DNA of 64,000 bases, taken from NCBI RefSeq assembly GCF_000814325.1, contig NZ_JPHF01000002.1, forward strand, positions 558,001-622,000, in the 5' to 3' direction. Every line of letters begins with the position of its first letter. Position 1 is the first letter of the stretch. The notes beneath the pieces were generated by a model that was not told where the DNA came from, did no database searches, and was given only the letters and a program-made list of their open reading frames with translations. This document shows, one piece after another, positions 25,020 through 33,899 of the stretch. Position numbers and translations under genes: made by a program. This DNA comes from Flavihumibacter sp. ZG627. GTDB lineage: Bacteria > Bacteroidota > Bacteroidia > Chitinophagales > Chitinophagaceae.

Positions 25020-25955
25020 ATGACACAGAAAAGAAAGATCCTGGTTATTAAAACAGGAGCCGCCGGAGATGTTGTTAGAACTACTTCAGTATTAAATCTG
25101 TTTAAGGATGATAGTGTAGTTTGGCTTACAAGCGAACCCTATATTGCATTTTTTCAGGATCTTGATCAGGAGATAGGTGTTTTCGATATAAATAATTATC
25201 CCGATAAAATATTATCTGATGTTTATGACCTCGTACTCTCACAGGAAGAAGAAGCTGATTGCGCCAAACTAGCCAGTTCTCTCAATACAAAAAAGCTGGT
25301 TGGAGTATACTGGGATAATGGAATAAAGTATACCAATGACTCTAATCCATGGCTCGACATGAGTCTTATTTCGCCTTTAGGCAAGGAAGCAGCCAATGAA
25401 TTAAAAAAGGTAAATCCATACAGTTTCCAGGAACTCTTCTTTCAAAGTCTGGGAGTTCAGTTTAACGGTCAGCCATACCAGATATATCAACCACCTGTTG
25501 AAAGAAATAAACGTAGGGTAGGTATTGAGAAAACAGCAGGTGCGAGATGGGCATATAAACAGTGGCATGGCTATGAGGCACTTGGTAACCAGTTGGAAAA
25601 AGAAGGATTTGAGGTTATATATTTTGAGAAGCGGGAAGATATACGTGATTATCTGCGTGAAATAAATTCATGCGGTTTTGTTTTGTCGGGTGATACACTT
25701 GCCATGCATATTGCACTGGCTTATGGCATTCCAGGCATTGCCATATTCAACTGTACCAGTCCAACCGAAATCTACGACTACAACCTGCTACTGAAAATAG
25801 TCAATCCAAAGCTGAATGATTATTTCTATTCCACGGGAAATGACCCCGAAGTTTCAAAGATCATCCCCTTTGAAACAGTTTATAATGCATTCAAACAGCA
25901 TTATGGGAAATTTTATCCAACCCTGATTCAAACAGGGGATACTGTTTCTTCCTGA
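25020..25955 (+). CDS. Glycosyltransferase family 9 (heptosyltransferase-like)
   Basis: A 311-residue GT-B enzyme resembling ADP-heptose:LPS heptosyltransferases. KILVIKTGAAGDVVRTTSVL at the N-terminus matches the family's acceptor-domain start, and VLSGDTLAMHIALAYGIPGI near residue 222 is the conserved nucleotide-sugar binding motif. It likely adds a sugar to a lipopolysaccharide core on the cytoplasmic face. It follows kefC by 28 bp. Its last 65 bp overlap the end of the convergent GT4 gene. Confidence 0.87.
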   Translation: MTQKRKILVIKTGAAGDVVRTTSVLNLFKDDSVVWLTSEPYIAFFQDLDQEIGVFDINNYPDKILSDVYDLVLSQEEEADCAKLASSLNTKKLVGVYWDNGIKYTNDSNPWLDMSLISPLGKEAANELKKVNPYSFQELFFQSLGVQFNGQPYQIYQPPVERNKRRVGIEKTAGARWAYKQWHGYEALGNQLEKEGFEVIYFEKREDIRDYLREINSCGFVLSGDTLAMHIALAYGIPGIAIFNCTSPTEIYDYNLLLKIVNPKLNDYFYSTGNDPEVSKIIPFETVYNAFKQHYGKFYPTLIQTGDTVSS

Positions 25956-27036
25956 TTGCCTCTATGGTAAATGAACCTGAAACATTCGCTGCTGCCAATG
26001 CCTTTTCGTGATAAGCGGCTTTGTTGCTTATCATATTATTTAAATAGTCTTTTATATCTGTCAGTTTTTCGTAGCGGAAAGAAGATAATTCCATAACCGG
26101 GTCTATTTCCAGTGATCGGGGTACTATAAAAGGTTTAGCATGTTTTATAATATCAAAAATGTTCCCTGATGATTTTGTGATGCCATATACTTCAGGAATA
26201 CCATCGCAAATACTGGTTTCAACCACTGATGGCACCCACACAAAATGACAGCTGTCCATCCACATATCAAATACTTCCTGGTCAACAATTCTGGTTTCAT
26301 ACCAAGCGATTCTTTTGGTTTCAATTTCTGAACATCTTTGCCAGATTGATCGCGCATAATCATCCTCGCCTCCCCCCAGTAATATGAATTGAACAGGAAT
26401 ATCCAGGGTAAGGGTAAGGAGCTCAAAAACCACCTCATAATTTCTACGCTTCCGGTCTATTGAACCAGGTATTACAATCTTAATATTATCATCAATAAGT
26501 GTTACTGGTAATTTTTCTTCATAAACTGCCCCGGGTACAGTAAATATGGTCCTTGACCCTCCACTTTCAGAATTCAGGTAAGGTTTAACTGTTTCAGATA
26601 CTGTGTTAAAAGCATTAATCCTTTTTGAAAGCATTCTCTTTCCAATGTATTTTATTATGCTTTTGGGAGATAATCCAGGCTTATCATGAAAAAGACAATT
26701 AACATCATGAACGGTGAGAACTGTTTGCAACTTTGGTAACCGATATAACATCCATGCATACACTACATGGTGCATACTAACTGTATTTAGGTAAAGGAAA
26801 GAAATTTCGTCTTTTTTTATAATGTCGATCATCCGCCTGCAATATGACCAGGTAGATTCGCTTTTTAACCGGATTACCCATACATACCGATTCGCATCTG
26901 TACCAAATAAATCGTAAAGGCGATCAGCAGTTTCCTGGTTCACGAACAGGTAAATGCTGTTATTGCCATTATCAAATAAGCGTATTACAGGATATACGCC
27001 CTCAAAATGTTCTATTTCCTGGATACCAAGCTTCAT
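25891..27036 (-). CDS. Glycosyltransferase, GT4-like
   Basis: A 381-residue GT-B type protein. The N-terminal half has QTVLTVHDVNCLFHDKPG and the middle has FNTVSETVKPYLN, as in acceptor domains; the donor half includes VIPGSIDRKRRNYEVVFELL (family phosphate-binding region), FILLGGGEDDYARSIW and CDGIPEVYGITKSSGNIFDI with a glutamate in the usual E-x7-E neighbourhood. Sugar and acceptor are unknown. It is divergent from the next gene (46 bp gap), and its 3' end overlaps the GT9 gene by 65 bp. Confidence 0.75.
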   Translation of the reverse strand: MKLGIQEIEHFEGVYPVIRLFDNGNNSIYLFVNQETADRLYDLFGTDANRYVWVIRLKSESTWSYCRRMIDIIKKDEISFLYLNTVSMHHVVYAWMLYRLPKLQTVLTVHDVNCLFHDKPGLSPKSIIKYIGKRMLSKRINAFNTVSETVKPYLNSESGGSRTIFTVPGAVYEEKLPVTLIDDNIKIVIPGSIDRKRRNYEVVFELLTLTLDIPVQFILLGGGEDDYARSIWQRCSEIETKRIAWYETRIVDQEVFDMWMDSCHFVWVPSVVETSICDGIPEVYGITKSSGNIFDIIKHAKPFIVPRSLEIDPVMELSSFRYEKLTDIKDYLNNMISNKAAYHEKALAAANVSGSFTIEAIRKKQYPLFESGLDKISHNAV

Positions 27037-27082
27037 TGCAATTCATACATTTACCAAATTAATATTACGTATTATTCCCGTT

Positions 27083-28117
27083 ATGGCATCTGACCGTTAT
27101 TTTCTGCACACGTATCACTCCATTCGCTTTATGCATGGAGGAGTTGGTAATACCGATGCTGAAAAGATATTACTTGCTGATGGTTACCTCCCTGTCAGGC
27201 TTCCGGAAAGCCAGAGTCTTTTAGGAACATTTAGGAGATGGCTCGCAATGAAACGTATTCTCAGAAAAATATCTCCGAAATCTCTGGTTGTTTGTCAGTT
27301 TCCACTTTATCCCCGTATGTACCAGTTGATGATCAGCCAATTCAGGGAAAAGAATATCGACATTATTTTGCTTGTGGCAGATATCGATGGTTTAAAAGAC
27401 GGTAACCCGAGCCTGCTTATTAAAGAATTAAAGCAGATGGCTTCATTTAATTATTTCGTTGTGCATAATAACGCGATGATGAAATATTTATCGCACCAGC
27501 TGCCTGCTGCCCAATTTGTTCAATGGGGGCCTTTCGATTTTCTTACAAAGCCGCAATTCATACTACGTAAAATAAGCAACGAAATATGTTTCGCAGGCAA
27601 CCTCGGAAAAAGCAAATTTCTTGATGAACTAGATCAATTACCACAATTGTATTTTCATACTTATGGGCCCGACCCATCACCTCTTTTAAAAGCAGCCCGC
27701 AATTGTAAATGGTATGGCGTATTCGATCCGTATGAGCTACCGGCAATGATTCAGGGGAGTTTCGGACTTATATGGGATGGCGATTCAATTCATCAGGCAT
27801 CAGGTAGCCTTGGTGAATATATGCAGTATATAAACCATCATAAATTATCACTTTATATTCTAGCTGGAATGCCCGTATTGGCGCCAGTATTCGCCGGTTC
27901 GGCAGGCTATATACGAGAAAATGGAATAGGGTGGCTAATAAATAGTCTGGATGAAATTCCAGGTTTAATATCTGCACTAACAGACGATGATTACCAAAGG
28001 GCAATCATTAATATGCGAAACATGGCAAATGATATCAGCGAAGGGAAACATTTGCGTAGTGCATTGCGGGAAATGGAAAACCTCATAAAAAATCCCACCA
28101 TTAGAGGTGGGATCTGA
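27083..28117 (+). CDS. Galactofuranosyltransferase-like glycosyltransferase
   Basis: A 344-residue protein from the ATG at 27083 (the frame's earlier ATG at 26954 lies inside the opposite gene and is rejected). The segment FGLIWDGDSIHQASGSLGEY followed by MQYINHHKLSLYILAGMPVL strongly resembles beta-1,6-galactofuranosyltransferases and the Gtf3-type accessory Sec glycosyltransferases. No UDP-galactopyranose mutase is encoded in this window, so the donor sugar is open. The final codons contain a hairpin that probably ends transcription of the opposite gene. Confidence 0.75.
   Translation: MASDRYFLHTYHSIRFMHGGVGNTDAEKILLADGYLPVRLPESQSLLGTFRRWLAMKRILRKISPKSLVVCQFPLYPRMYQLMISQFREKNIDIILLVADIDGLKDGNPSLLIKELKQMASFNYFVVHNNAMMKYLSHQLPAAQFVQWGPFDFLTKPQFILRKISNEICFAGNLGKSKFLDELDQLPQLYFHTYGPDPSPLLKAARNCKWYGVFDPYELPAMIQGSFGLIWDGDSIHQASGSLGEYMQYINHHKLSLYILAGMPVLAPVFAGSAGYIRENGIGWLINSLDEIPGLISALTDDDYQRAIINMRNMANDISEGKHLRSALREMENLIKNPTIRGGI
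28092..28113 (-). terminator. Terminator for the acyl-CoA-binding protein gene, inside the opposite coding region
   Basis: ATCCCACC / GGTGGGAT (28092-28099 with 28106-28113), loop of six. On the minus strand the stem is followed by TTTTTTATGAGG, i.e. a proper U-tract, and it sits 6 bp beyond the ACBP stop. It lies wholly within the last codons of the plus-strand transferase. Confidence 0.8.
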
Positions 28118-28118
28118 A

Positions 28119-28373
28119 TCAATTCCTTAGTTTTTGAACAAGGTTAATATATTCCTGCCGGGCCTCATCCTGGGTCTTTCCCTGAAGTGCCGACCAGGCT
28201 TCGTATTTTGCCTTAGCCACAAAATCGAACATCGCAGGAGCTTCGCCATTCACATCACCTTCAGTTGCCTGCTTATATAAGGAATAAAGCTGTAACAGAG
28301 TATCATTGCTGGGTCGATCTTTAAGCTCCTTACTTTCTGTTACCGCCTGCTCAAATTGTTGATTTAGATCCAT
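28119..28373 (-). CDS. Acyl-CoA-binding protein
   Basis: An 84-residue four-helix ACBP. The recognisable core is [20 protein letters not shown] followed by [20 protein letters not shown] and AREEYI-like AREQEYINLV, matching the eukaryotic and bacterial family, including the conserved tyrosine and lysine that bind the acyl-CoA headgroup. It buffers long-chain acyl-CoA in the cytosol. The family is common in Bacteroidota. It is divergent from lepA and convergent, one base apart, with the transferase gene. Confidence 0.93.
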   Translation of the reverse strand: MDLNQQFEQAVTESKELKDRPSNDTLLQLYSLYKQATEGDVNGEAPAMFDFVAKAKYEAWSALQGKTQDEARQEYINLVQKLRN

Positions 28374-28445
28374 ATCCCTTGAAAATTTGCTGCAAAAGTA
28401 GTTGTTTTTGGCTTAGTATAAAGGGATTACTGCGACCTTTTTGCT

Positions 28446-28453
28446 TACCTTTG
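28446..28453 (+). promoter_or_regulatory. Candidate -7 promoter box of lepA
   Basis: TACCTTTG fits TAnnTTTG, 24 bases before the lepA ATG. No TTTG -33 element stands at standard spacing, so support is limited. Confidence 0.35.
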
Positions 28454-28477
28454 CACACTTATTTAAGAAACCACCAG

Positions 28478-30271
28478 ATGAAGAATATCCGGAATTTTTG
28501 CATTATTGCCCATATTGACCACGGAAAGAGCACCCTCGCAGATCGCCTGCTGCAAAGCACCGGTACTATCAGCGATCGTGATATGATGGACCAGGTACTG
28601 GATGATATGGATCTGGAACGGGAAAAAGGCATTACCATCAAGAGCCATGCTATTCAAATCAATTATAAGCATCTTAATGGCCAGGAATATATACTCAACC
28701 TGATTGATACACCCGGCCATGTTGACTTCAGTTATGAGGTGAGCAGGGCACTCGCTGCCTGCGAAGGTGCCTTGTTGCTGGTAGATGCTACACAGGGCAT
28801 TCAGGCACAGACCATCAGTAATCTTTACCTGGCCATCGACAATGACCTGGAGATTATTCCGGTGATAAATAAGATAGACATGGATGGTGCCATGATAGAA
28901 GAAGTAAAAGACCAGATTGTTGAGTTGGTGGGCTGTAAACCAGAGGAGATACTTCTTGCAAGTGGTCGGACAGGATTGGGAGTGGACAAGATCCTCGAAG
29001 CAATAGTGGAAAGAATTCCAGCCCCTAAAGGAAATCCTGAAGCACCTCTGCAGGCCTTGATCTTTGACAGTGTATTTAATAGTTTTAGAGGCATCATCGT
29101 ATATTACCGTATTCTACATGGCAAAATCCGTAAGGGTGATAAAGTAAAGTTCGTATCTACCGACCAGGAATATTTTGCAGATGAAATAGGTATCCTGAAA
29201 CTGAAGATGACCGAGAAAAAAGAGGTACTGGCAGGTGATGTTGGATATATTATTACGGGCATTAAAAATGCCAAGGAAGTAAAGGTGGGAGATACCATTA
29301 CATTGGCAAATAATCCCACGCCTGAAATGATCAGGGGGTTTGAGGAAGTAAAGCCAATGGTATTTGCAGGAATCTTCCCCGTTGAAACAGACGAATTTGA
29401 GGAATTGCGTGAATGCATGGATAAACTGCAGCTTAATGATGCTTCACTCACATATGAACTGGAGACTTCACAAGCACTTGGTTTCGGCTTCCGTTGTGGA
29501 TTTCTTGGCATGCTGCATATGGAAATCATCCAGGAGAGACTGGAGCGTGAGTTTAATCAGACTGTTATCACTACAGTACCCAACGTGAGTTTCATTGCTT
29601 ACACAAGCAAGGGTGAAAAAGTGATTGTAAACAACCCGACTGAAATGCCCGATCCAAGCCGGATCGATAGAATTGAAGAACCATTCATCAAAGCACAGAT
29701 CATCACTAAGCCCGAATACATTGGGAATATCATGACACTCTGCCTCGGAAAAAGAGGAATTCTTATAAACCAGAGTTACCTTACCACAACGCGCGTTGAA
29801 CTGGTATTCGAACTCCCGCTTACGGAAATCGTATTTGATTTCTATGATAAACTTAAGAGCCAAACCAGGGGGTATGCTTCGTTTGATTATCATCCTATTG
29901 GTTATCGTGAAGCTGATATTGTAAAAATGGATATCCTGCTGAATGCTGAAAGGGTAGACGCCCTCAGTGCCCTGATACATCGCGCCCGCGCTAATGATTT
30001 TGGCCGCAAACTTTGCGAGAAATTAAAAGAACTCCTGCCAAGGCAGCAATTCCTTATTGCAATACAGGCAGCAATCGGCGCCAAGGTAGTTGCCAGGGAA
30101 AACATCAGCGCTATGCGCAAAGATGTTACCGCGAAATGTTATGGTGGCGATATCAGCCGTAAGCGAAAATTATTGGAGAAACAGAAAGAAGGTAAAAAGC
30201 GTATGCGTCAGATTGGTGCAGTTGAAATACCACAGGAAGCATTTCTTGCAGTGCTTAAACTGGATGATTAG
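28478..30271 (+). CDS. lepA: Elongation factor 4 (LepA)
   Basis: A 597-residue translational GTPase that back-translocates stalled ribosomes or aids initiation. The G domain has [15 protein letters not shown] (G1), EKGITIKSH (G2), [12 protein letters not shown] (G3) and NKIDMDGA (G4). EF-G-like domains II, III and V follow, and the LepA-specific C-terminal domain includes [20 protein letters not shown]. The start [16 protein letters not shown] at 28478 is the family N-terminus; the frame is open 33 codons further upstream without homology. Downstream, its end is close (7 bp) to the convergent flippase gene. Confidence 0.97.
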   Translation: MKNIRNFCIIAHIDHGKSTLADRLLQSTGTISDRDMMDQVLDDMDLEREKGITIKSHAIQINYKHLNGQEYILNLIDTPGHVDFSYEVSRALAACEGALLLVDATQGIQAQTISNLYLAIDNDLEIIPVINKIDMDGAMIEEVKDQIVELVGCKPEEILLASGRTGLGVDKILEAIVERIPAPKGNPEAPLQALIFDSVFNSFRGIIVYYRILHGKIRKGDKVKFVSTDQEYFADEIGILKLKMTEKKEVLAGDVGYIITGIKNAKEVKVGDTITLANNPTPEMIRGFEEVKPMVFAGIFPVETDEFEELRECMDKLQLNDASLTYELETSQALGFGFRCGFLGMLHMEIIQERLEREFNQTVITTVPNVSFIAYTSKGEKVIVNNPTEMPDPSRIDRIEEPFIKAQIITKPEYIGNIMTLCLGKRGILINQSYLTTTRVELVFELPLTEIVFDFYDKLKSQTRGYASFDYHPIGYREADIVKMDILLNAERVDALSALIHRARANDFGRKLCEKLKELLPRQQFLIAIQAAIGAKVVARENISAMRKDVTAKCYGGDISRKRKLLEKQKEGKKRMRQIGAVEIPQEAFLAVLKLDD

Positions 30272-30278
30272 GACAGTC

Positions 30279-31718
30279 CTAAGATATTGCTCCTTTAACT
30301 GCCAGTTGCATCCTTAATAGAAATGCATTCCTGAATATCACTACCTGCAGAAATAAATATCCGGCAAGGAAAACAATTGTTCCTCCAAGTAGTTGCCATA
30401 AAGCACCCATCTCCATAACAGTAGTAAGTTTCCATGCTAATAAGGCTACAGGGTATGCGGTTGCACAATAAATTATTTCCCTTGCCATTTGAGCATTCAT
30501 CCGGAAATAGGGGCGGGAGAACCATATGGCCGCCAATAGTACAAATGTTTCTGAGATAACAACAGCAGTTGCTGCCCCTTCTGTAAACCACACCGGTATC
30601 AATAAAAGATTCAGTATTAATGATATTACTGTTGCTGCGAGGTATATTCTTACCAGAAGCTTTTCACGATGATGGACCATGAGCACTTGTATATTGAAAA
30701 AATCATGTAAAGGAACAATCACCCATAGAATGGAAAATATTCGGAGTATTGTGATCGCAGGCAGGTAACTTTCCCCCGATATAAACAAAATGACAGGTTC
30801 AGCAAAAAAGAAAAGCATAGCTCCAATCGGAATGCTAAGATGAAGGGTCATTAACATACTATCGGTTTGGAGCCGTTTATCAACCGATGTGCGAAATAAT
30901 CTGACAAAGAATACGATCGAAGCAGCAATAAAAACATTCAATCCAAGTCGCACCATTTTAGCAGCAACTGTATAATGACCAAGGGCGGTAATGTTTCCTG
31001 TTCTGGCCAGCAGAATAGTATCAACGGTGAAATATAATGAACTCAGCACTCCCAGCAATGCAAAGGGAAATAATGCAACAAAAAGTCGTCTAAACAAGGC
31101 GGGATCCCATCGCCAATGCGAAAAAACATCACGCATCTGCCAGAATGCGCTGGAGGCTATAAGGGTATAATTTAGCGTACTGATGATAATATAATATATG
31201 AGGTGCTCTGGCTTTCTGACAAAAAACAACGCACTAACAAGAACGAATAATCTCAGAAAGAATGTCCGTTGAAGAAGGAACCTGTATTTTTCCTGTGACT
31301 GGAAATACCAATCAAGATGATACATATATATCACCATAATAAATGCATAAAGGAGTGTAATCTCAAAACCAGAAACAGGAATAGGCTTGTTGAATACATA
31401 TATCAGGTAAACAAGGACTCCCGATATAGCCATTATCGTATTGATCAGTAATAAATGAAGGACGGTATTGGAATTATCAGTATCACCTATAGCAGATTTA
31501 CTGAGCAATCGAAGGCCATAATAATTAACGCCAAATGCTGCCCATACATTAACCACCAGCATTAATGATTCATAGAATCCAATCACGCCATAACCCGTGG
31601 GGCCCAGGGTACGGGTCATATATGGAAAGAGAATCAGGGGGAAAATAATATTGAGCGCAGTATTGCTATACTGCAACAGCAGTTGCCTGAAAGGAATCCT
31701 GTTTCTATTGTCCGCCAC
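30279..31718 (-). CDS. Polysaccharide flippase (Wzx-like)
   Basis: A 479-residue membrane protein of the MOP superfamily/Polysacc_synt family with about 12-14 transmembrane helices. FPLILFPYMTRTLGPTGYGV near residue 20 is the characteristic first-helix motif, followed by IGFYESLMLVVNVWAAFGVN. It should translocate undecaprenyl-linked O-antigen or exopolysaccharide units across the inner membrane. It overlaps the start-side gene by 14 bp (31705-31718), so the two are translated from one transcript in the LPS/EPS operon running down to 30279. Confidence 0.9.
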   Translation of the reverse strand: MADNRNRIPFRQLLLQYSNTALNIIFPLILFPYMTRTLGPTGYGVIGFYESLMLVVNVWAAFGVNYYGLRLLSKSAIGDTDNSNTVLHLLLINTIMAISGVLVYLIYVFNKPIPVSGFEITLLYAFIMVIYMYHLDWYFQSQEKYRFLLQRTFFLRLFVLVSALFFVRKPEHLIYYIIISTLNYTLIASSAFWQMRDVFSHWRWDPALFRRLFVALFPFALLGVLSSLYFTVDTILLARTGNITALGHYTVAAKMVRLGLNVFIAASIVFFVRLFRTSVDKRLQTDSMLMTLHLSIPIGAMLFFFAEPVILFISGESYLPAITILRIFSILWVIVPLHDFFNIQVLMVHHREKLLVRIYLAATVISLILNLLLIPVWFTEGAATAVVISETFVLLAAIWFSRPYFRMNAQMAREIIYCATAYPVALLAWKLTTVMEMGALWQLLGGTIVFLAGYLFLQVVIFRNAFLLRMQLAVKGAIS

Positions 31719-32769
31719 CCGGTTTTTTCGGTTTTGGTTTTACTTTTTCCTTTGCTTTCTGATCATTTTGACGGGAGCGCTCTTCCAGTTTCTTCTCATC
31801 AATATTTCCATCCTTATCACGGATAGCATCATCTGCCGGTGCATTACCCAGTAAAGGATCTACTTTTTTAAATTCGTCAGGCACATCAGTAAATACTTTG
31901 CTGACATGCACCCACATACCATTCTTCCACTGAAAGCCTTCAAAATCTCCATCCGGAATATAGGTTTGCGGCCGATGTGGTTCATCTGATTCTGATATTA
32001 GATGATCAAAGATTACCATATCCATTTCACCATTATAATTGAATGTAGTGCTGGCTTCCTTTTTATATTCCATGAGGTAACGGTATGGACTTATCGCTTT
32101 CTTTGCCGTATCTGGTTTTACAGTAAAGTATGGTCCCCCGAACATTGGCTCTCCTGTTTTTTCATCAAAGGTCAGTACTTCCATCCATTTACGGTTACTG
32201 CTCACCGTGAATCCATCAAAACCAAGAAGGGTATAATAATTCTTCCCCTGCCAGGATTTTTGAATCACTTTATAATAAATGGCACCTATCCAGTTTCGCC
32301 TGCTGCGTACCGAATCCATGGGTTTTGCTGTGAACATTGATGCATCAAAAAGGGGATAGAGTTGCAAGGATCCATCTTTGGTCCTTTTCTGAATTGCCCC
32401 TTTCTGATAATAGAAATATTCGTCCTTCTTCAATTGCCAGGTAAATATCCGAAAGCTACTATCCGGAGCATATAGCCGGGATATTGATTGTATCGAATCA
32501 AAAGCGTAATCAAAAGAGTGCTGAACCTGTAATGCCTTAACAAAGTTGCGCACAAATACGCTATCGCTCCTAAAACGTGTACCGGCATTCTGCGCATTGA
32601 TCATGCTATCCGCATAACCTTTTAATGACAGCTCCCTCTTTGAAAGATCTGTATAATTAGCTTCCGTTATACGGCTTTGTGCGGAAACGGAAAAGGCCAG
32701 TGACAACAAGAAAATTGCGAAAATTGATTTTTTCATATCCATATGGAGCAGTGAAGTTACAGTTTTCAT
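31705..32769 (-). CDS. Exported protein of unknown function in the polysaccharide operon
   Basis: A 354-residue protein that I do not recognise. A hydrophobic signal stretch (SIFAIFLLSLAFSVSAQ) follows a choice of starts: ATG at 32769, which overlaps the previous stop as ATGA, or internal ATGs at 32742 and 32736 that give a more standard signal peptide. The mature part has motifs such as YYTLLGFDGFTVSSNRKWME and MDMVIFDHLISESDEPHRPQ, mixed alpha/beta look, and a lysine/proline-rich, basic C-tail (KVKPKPKKPGGG). Position between flippase and HAD phosphatase suggests a link to surface polysaccharide, but this is only inference. Confidence 0.65.
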   Translation of the reverse strand: MKTVTSLLHMDMKKSIFAIFLLSLAFSVSAQSRITEANYTDLSKRELSLKGYADSMINAQNAGTRFRSDSVFVRNFVKALQVQHSFDYAFDSIQSISRLYAPDSSFRIFTWQLKKDEYFYYQKGAIQKRTKDGSLQLYPLFDASMFTAKPMDSVRSRRNWIGAIYYKVIQKSWQGKNYYTLLGFDGFTVSSNRKWMEVLTFDEKTGEPMFGGPYFTVKPDTAKKAISPYRYLMEYKKEASTTFNYNGEMDMVIFDHLISESDEPHRPQTYIPDGDFEGFQWKNGMWVHVSKVFTDVPDEFKKVDPLLGNAPADDAIRDKDGNIDEKKLEERSRQNDQKAKEKVKPKPKKPGGGQ

Positions 32770-33323
32770 GCCGGTGGCAATGCCCTTGAAAAATTTAACA
32801 GGTCCTTGAATGCGAGGTCTATTAAGGGGTGGGGAAGGGGTTGGTGAGGATGGGTGGTTTGAACAAAAACCGTAAGCATCCCTGCATTGCGTCCAAATTC
32901 CATATCACTTAGGTTGTTACCTACTACAATTGATTTTGAAAGATCAATTTCCGGATAATCTTCTTTTGCCCTGAAAGCCATGCCTGGGTTCGGTTTTCGG
33001 TCGGGATGGCTGTTATCGAGTGAGGTACAGTAATAAATTGCGTCGATATTACAATGCAATTCCTGAAACCTTTCTACCATCTTTCTGTGTATGTCATTCA
33101 GGTCAGATTCTGTCATCAAACCTTTCCCAACCCCTCGCTGATTAGTAACAATAAAAATTTTCCCAAAATTTCGTGCAAAGGTTGTCATTGCCTCTTCAAC
33201 ACCTTCATAATATACAAACTCAGCGTAATTGTAAATATAGTCGAGATGCTTTTCATGATTTATCACGCCGTCGCGGTCCAGGAATAGTGACCAGCTTTTA
33301 TCGATCTCATGGAGTTTGATCAT
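32766..33323 (-). CDS. HAD-IIIA phosphatase (heptose bisphosphate phosphatase-like)
   Basis: A 185-residue HAD hydrolase. FLDRDGVINHE supplies the nucleophile and acid aspartates, IVTNQRGVGKG is motif II, and PDRKPNPGM with VVGNNLSDMEFGRNAGM are motifs III and IV. Sequence and the neighbour gmhA point to D-glycero-manno-heptose 1,7-bisphosphate phosphatase activity. However, the zinc-binding cysteine loop of GmhB is missing (YYCTSLDNSHPDRKP has a single cysteine), so the substrate may differ. Stop and start codons overlap with both neighbours (ATGA), showing translational coupling with gmhA upstream and the exported protein downstream. Confidence 0.82.
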   Translation of the reverse strand: MIKLHEIDKSWSLFLDRDGVINHEKHLDYIYNYAEFVYYEGVEEAMTTFARNFGKIFIVTNQRGVGKGLMTESDLNDIHRKMVERFQELHCNIDAIYYCTSLDNSHPDRKPNPGMAFRAKEDYPEIDLSKSIVVGNNLSDMEFGRNAGMLTVFVQTTHPHQPLPHPLIDLAFKDLLNFSRALPPA

Positions 33324-33895
33324 GCAAAGAATTTTTCCTCCACCAATTCACAAATGATATGTCCAACCATAATATGACTTTCCTGTATCCTGGGCGTTAT
33401 ACCTGTGGGGATATTTATTAGATAATCACAAAGCTCCCTGATCTTTCCACCAGTATCACCTGTAAACCCTATCGTAACAACTCCCTTGGTTTTTGCAACC
33501 TCAAAAGCCTTTATAATATTGCCGGAATTTCCAGAAGTGGAAAATCCAAACAGAACATCACCGCTGTTCATTATTCCATCCACAAGCCTGGCATAAATTT
33601 CATCATAGCTGTAATCGTTAGCTACAGCAGTGAGGTACGATGTATTACAATGTAAAGCTTCTGCTGGAAGCGCTTTTCGATTCTTATAAAACCTGCCACT
33701 GAATTCAGCGGCAAGGTGCTGAGCATCAGCTGCACTTCCTCCATTGCCACAAAAATATACCCGGTTGCCCTGGCGGAAGGCCTCTGTTACTAAATCCACG
33801 ATCTGCCCGATCTTTACCAGCATTTGCTGATCTTGAACCAGCACAGTTTTCACTGAAATGGATTCATTGATTATTGCTTTGATTCGGCTCATCAT
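33320..33895 (-). CDS. gmhA: Phosphoheptose isomerase-like SIS domain protein
   Basis: A 191-residue SIS-domain protein matching sedoheptulose-7-phosphate isomerase. YFCGNGGSAADAQHLAAEF holds the phosphate-binding loop and the active-site glutamate; FSTSGNSGNIIKA is the second phosphate site; the C-terminal PRIQESHIMVGHIICELVE gives the conserved glutamine and histidine. The start at 33895 lies 4 bp after the preceding glycosyltransferase stop; the longer frame running into that gene is rejected. It would make heptose precursors for LPS or glycoprotein glycans. Confidence 0.9.
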   Translation of the reverse strand: MMSRIKAIINESISVKTVLVQDQQMLVKIGQIVDLVTEAFRQGNRVYFCGNGGSAADAQHLAAEFSGRFYKNRKALPAEALHCNTSYLTAVANDYSYDEIYARLVDGIMNSGDVLFGFSTSGNSGNIIKAFEVAKTKGVVTIGFTGDTGGKIRELCDYLINIPTGITPRIQESHIMVGHIICELVEEKFFA

Positions 33896-33899
33896 ATTT

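Noticed and set aside
26954-27082. Earlier ATG of the galactofuranosyltransferase-like frame
   Set aside because: It would overlap the divergent GT4 gene's start and has no family similarity; the ATG at 27083 fits.
29468-29980. Antisense frame of 170 codons under lepA
   Set aside because: Long only because lepA avoids certain codons; no family resemblance.
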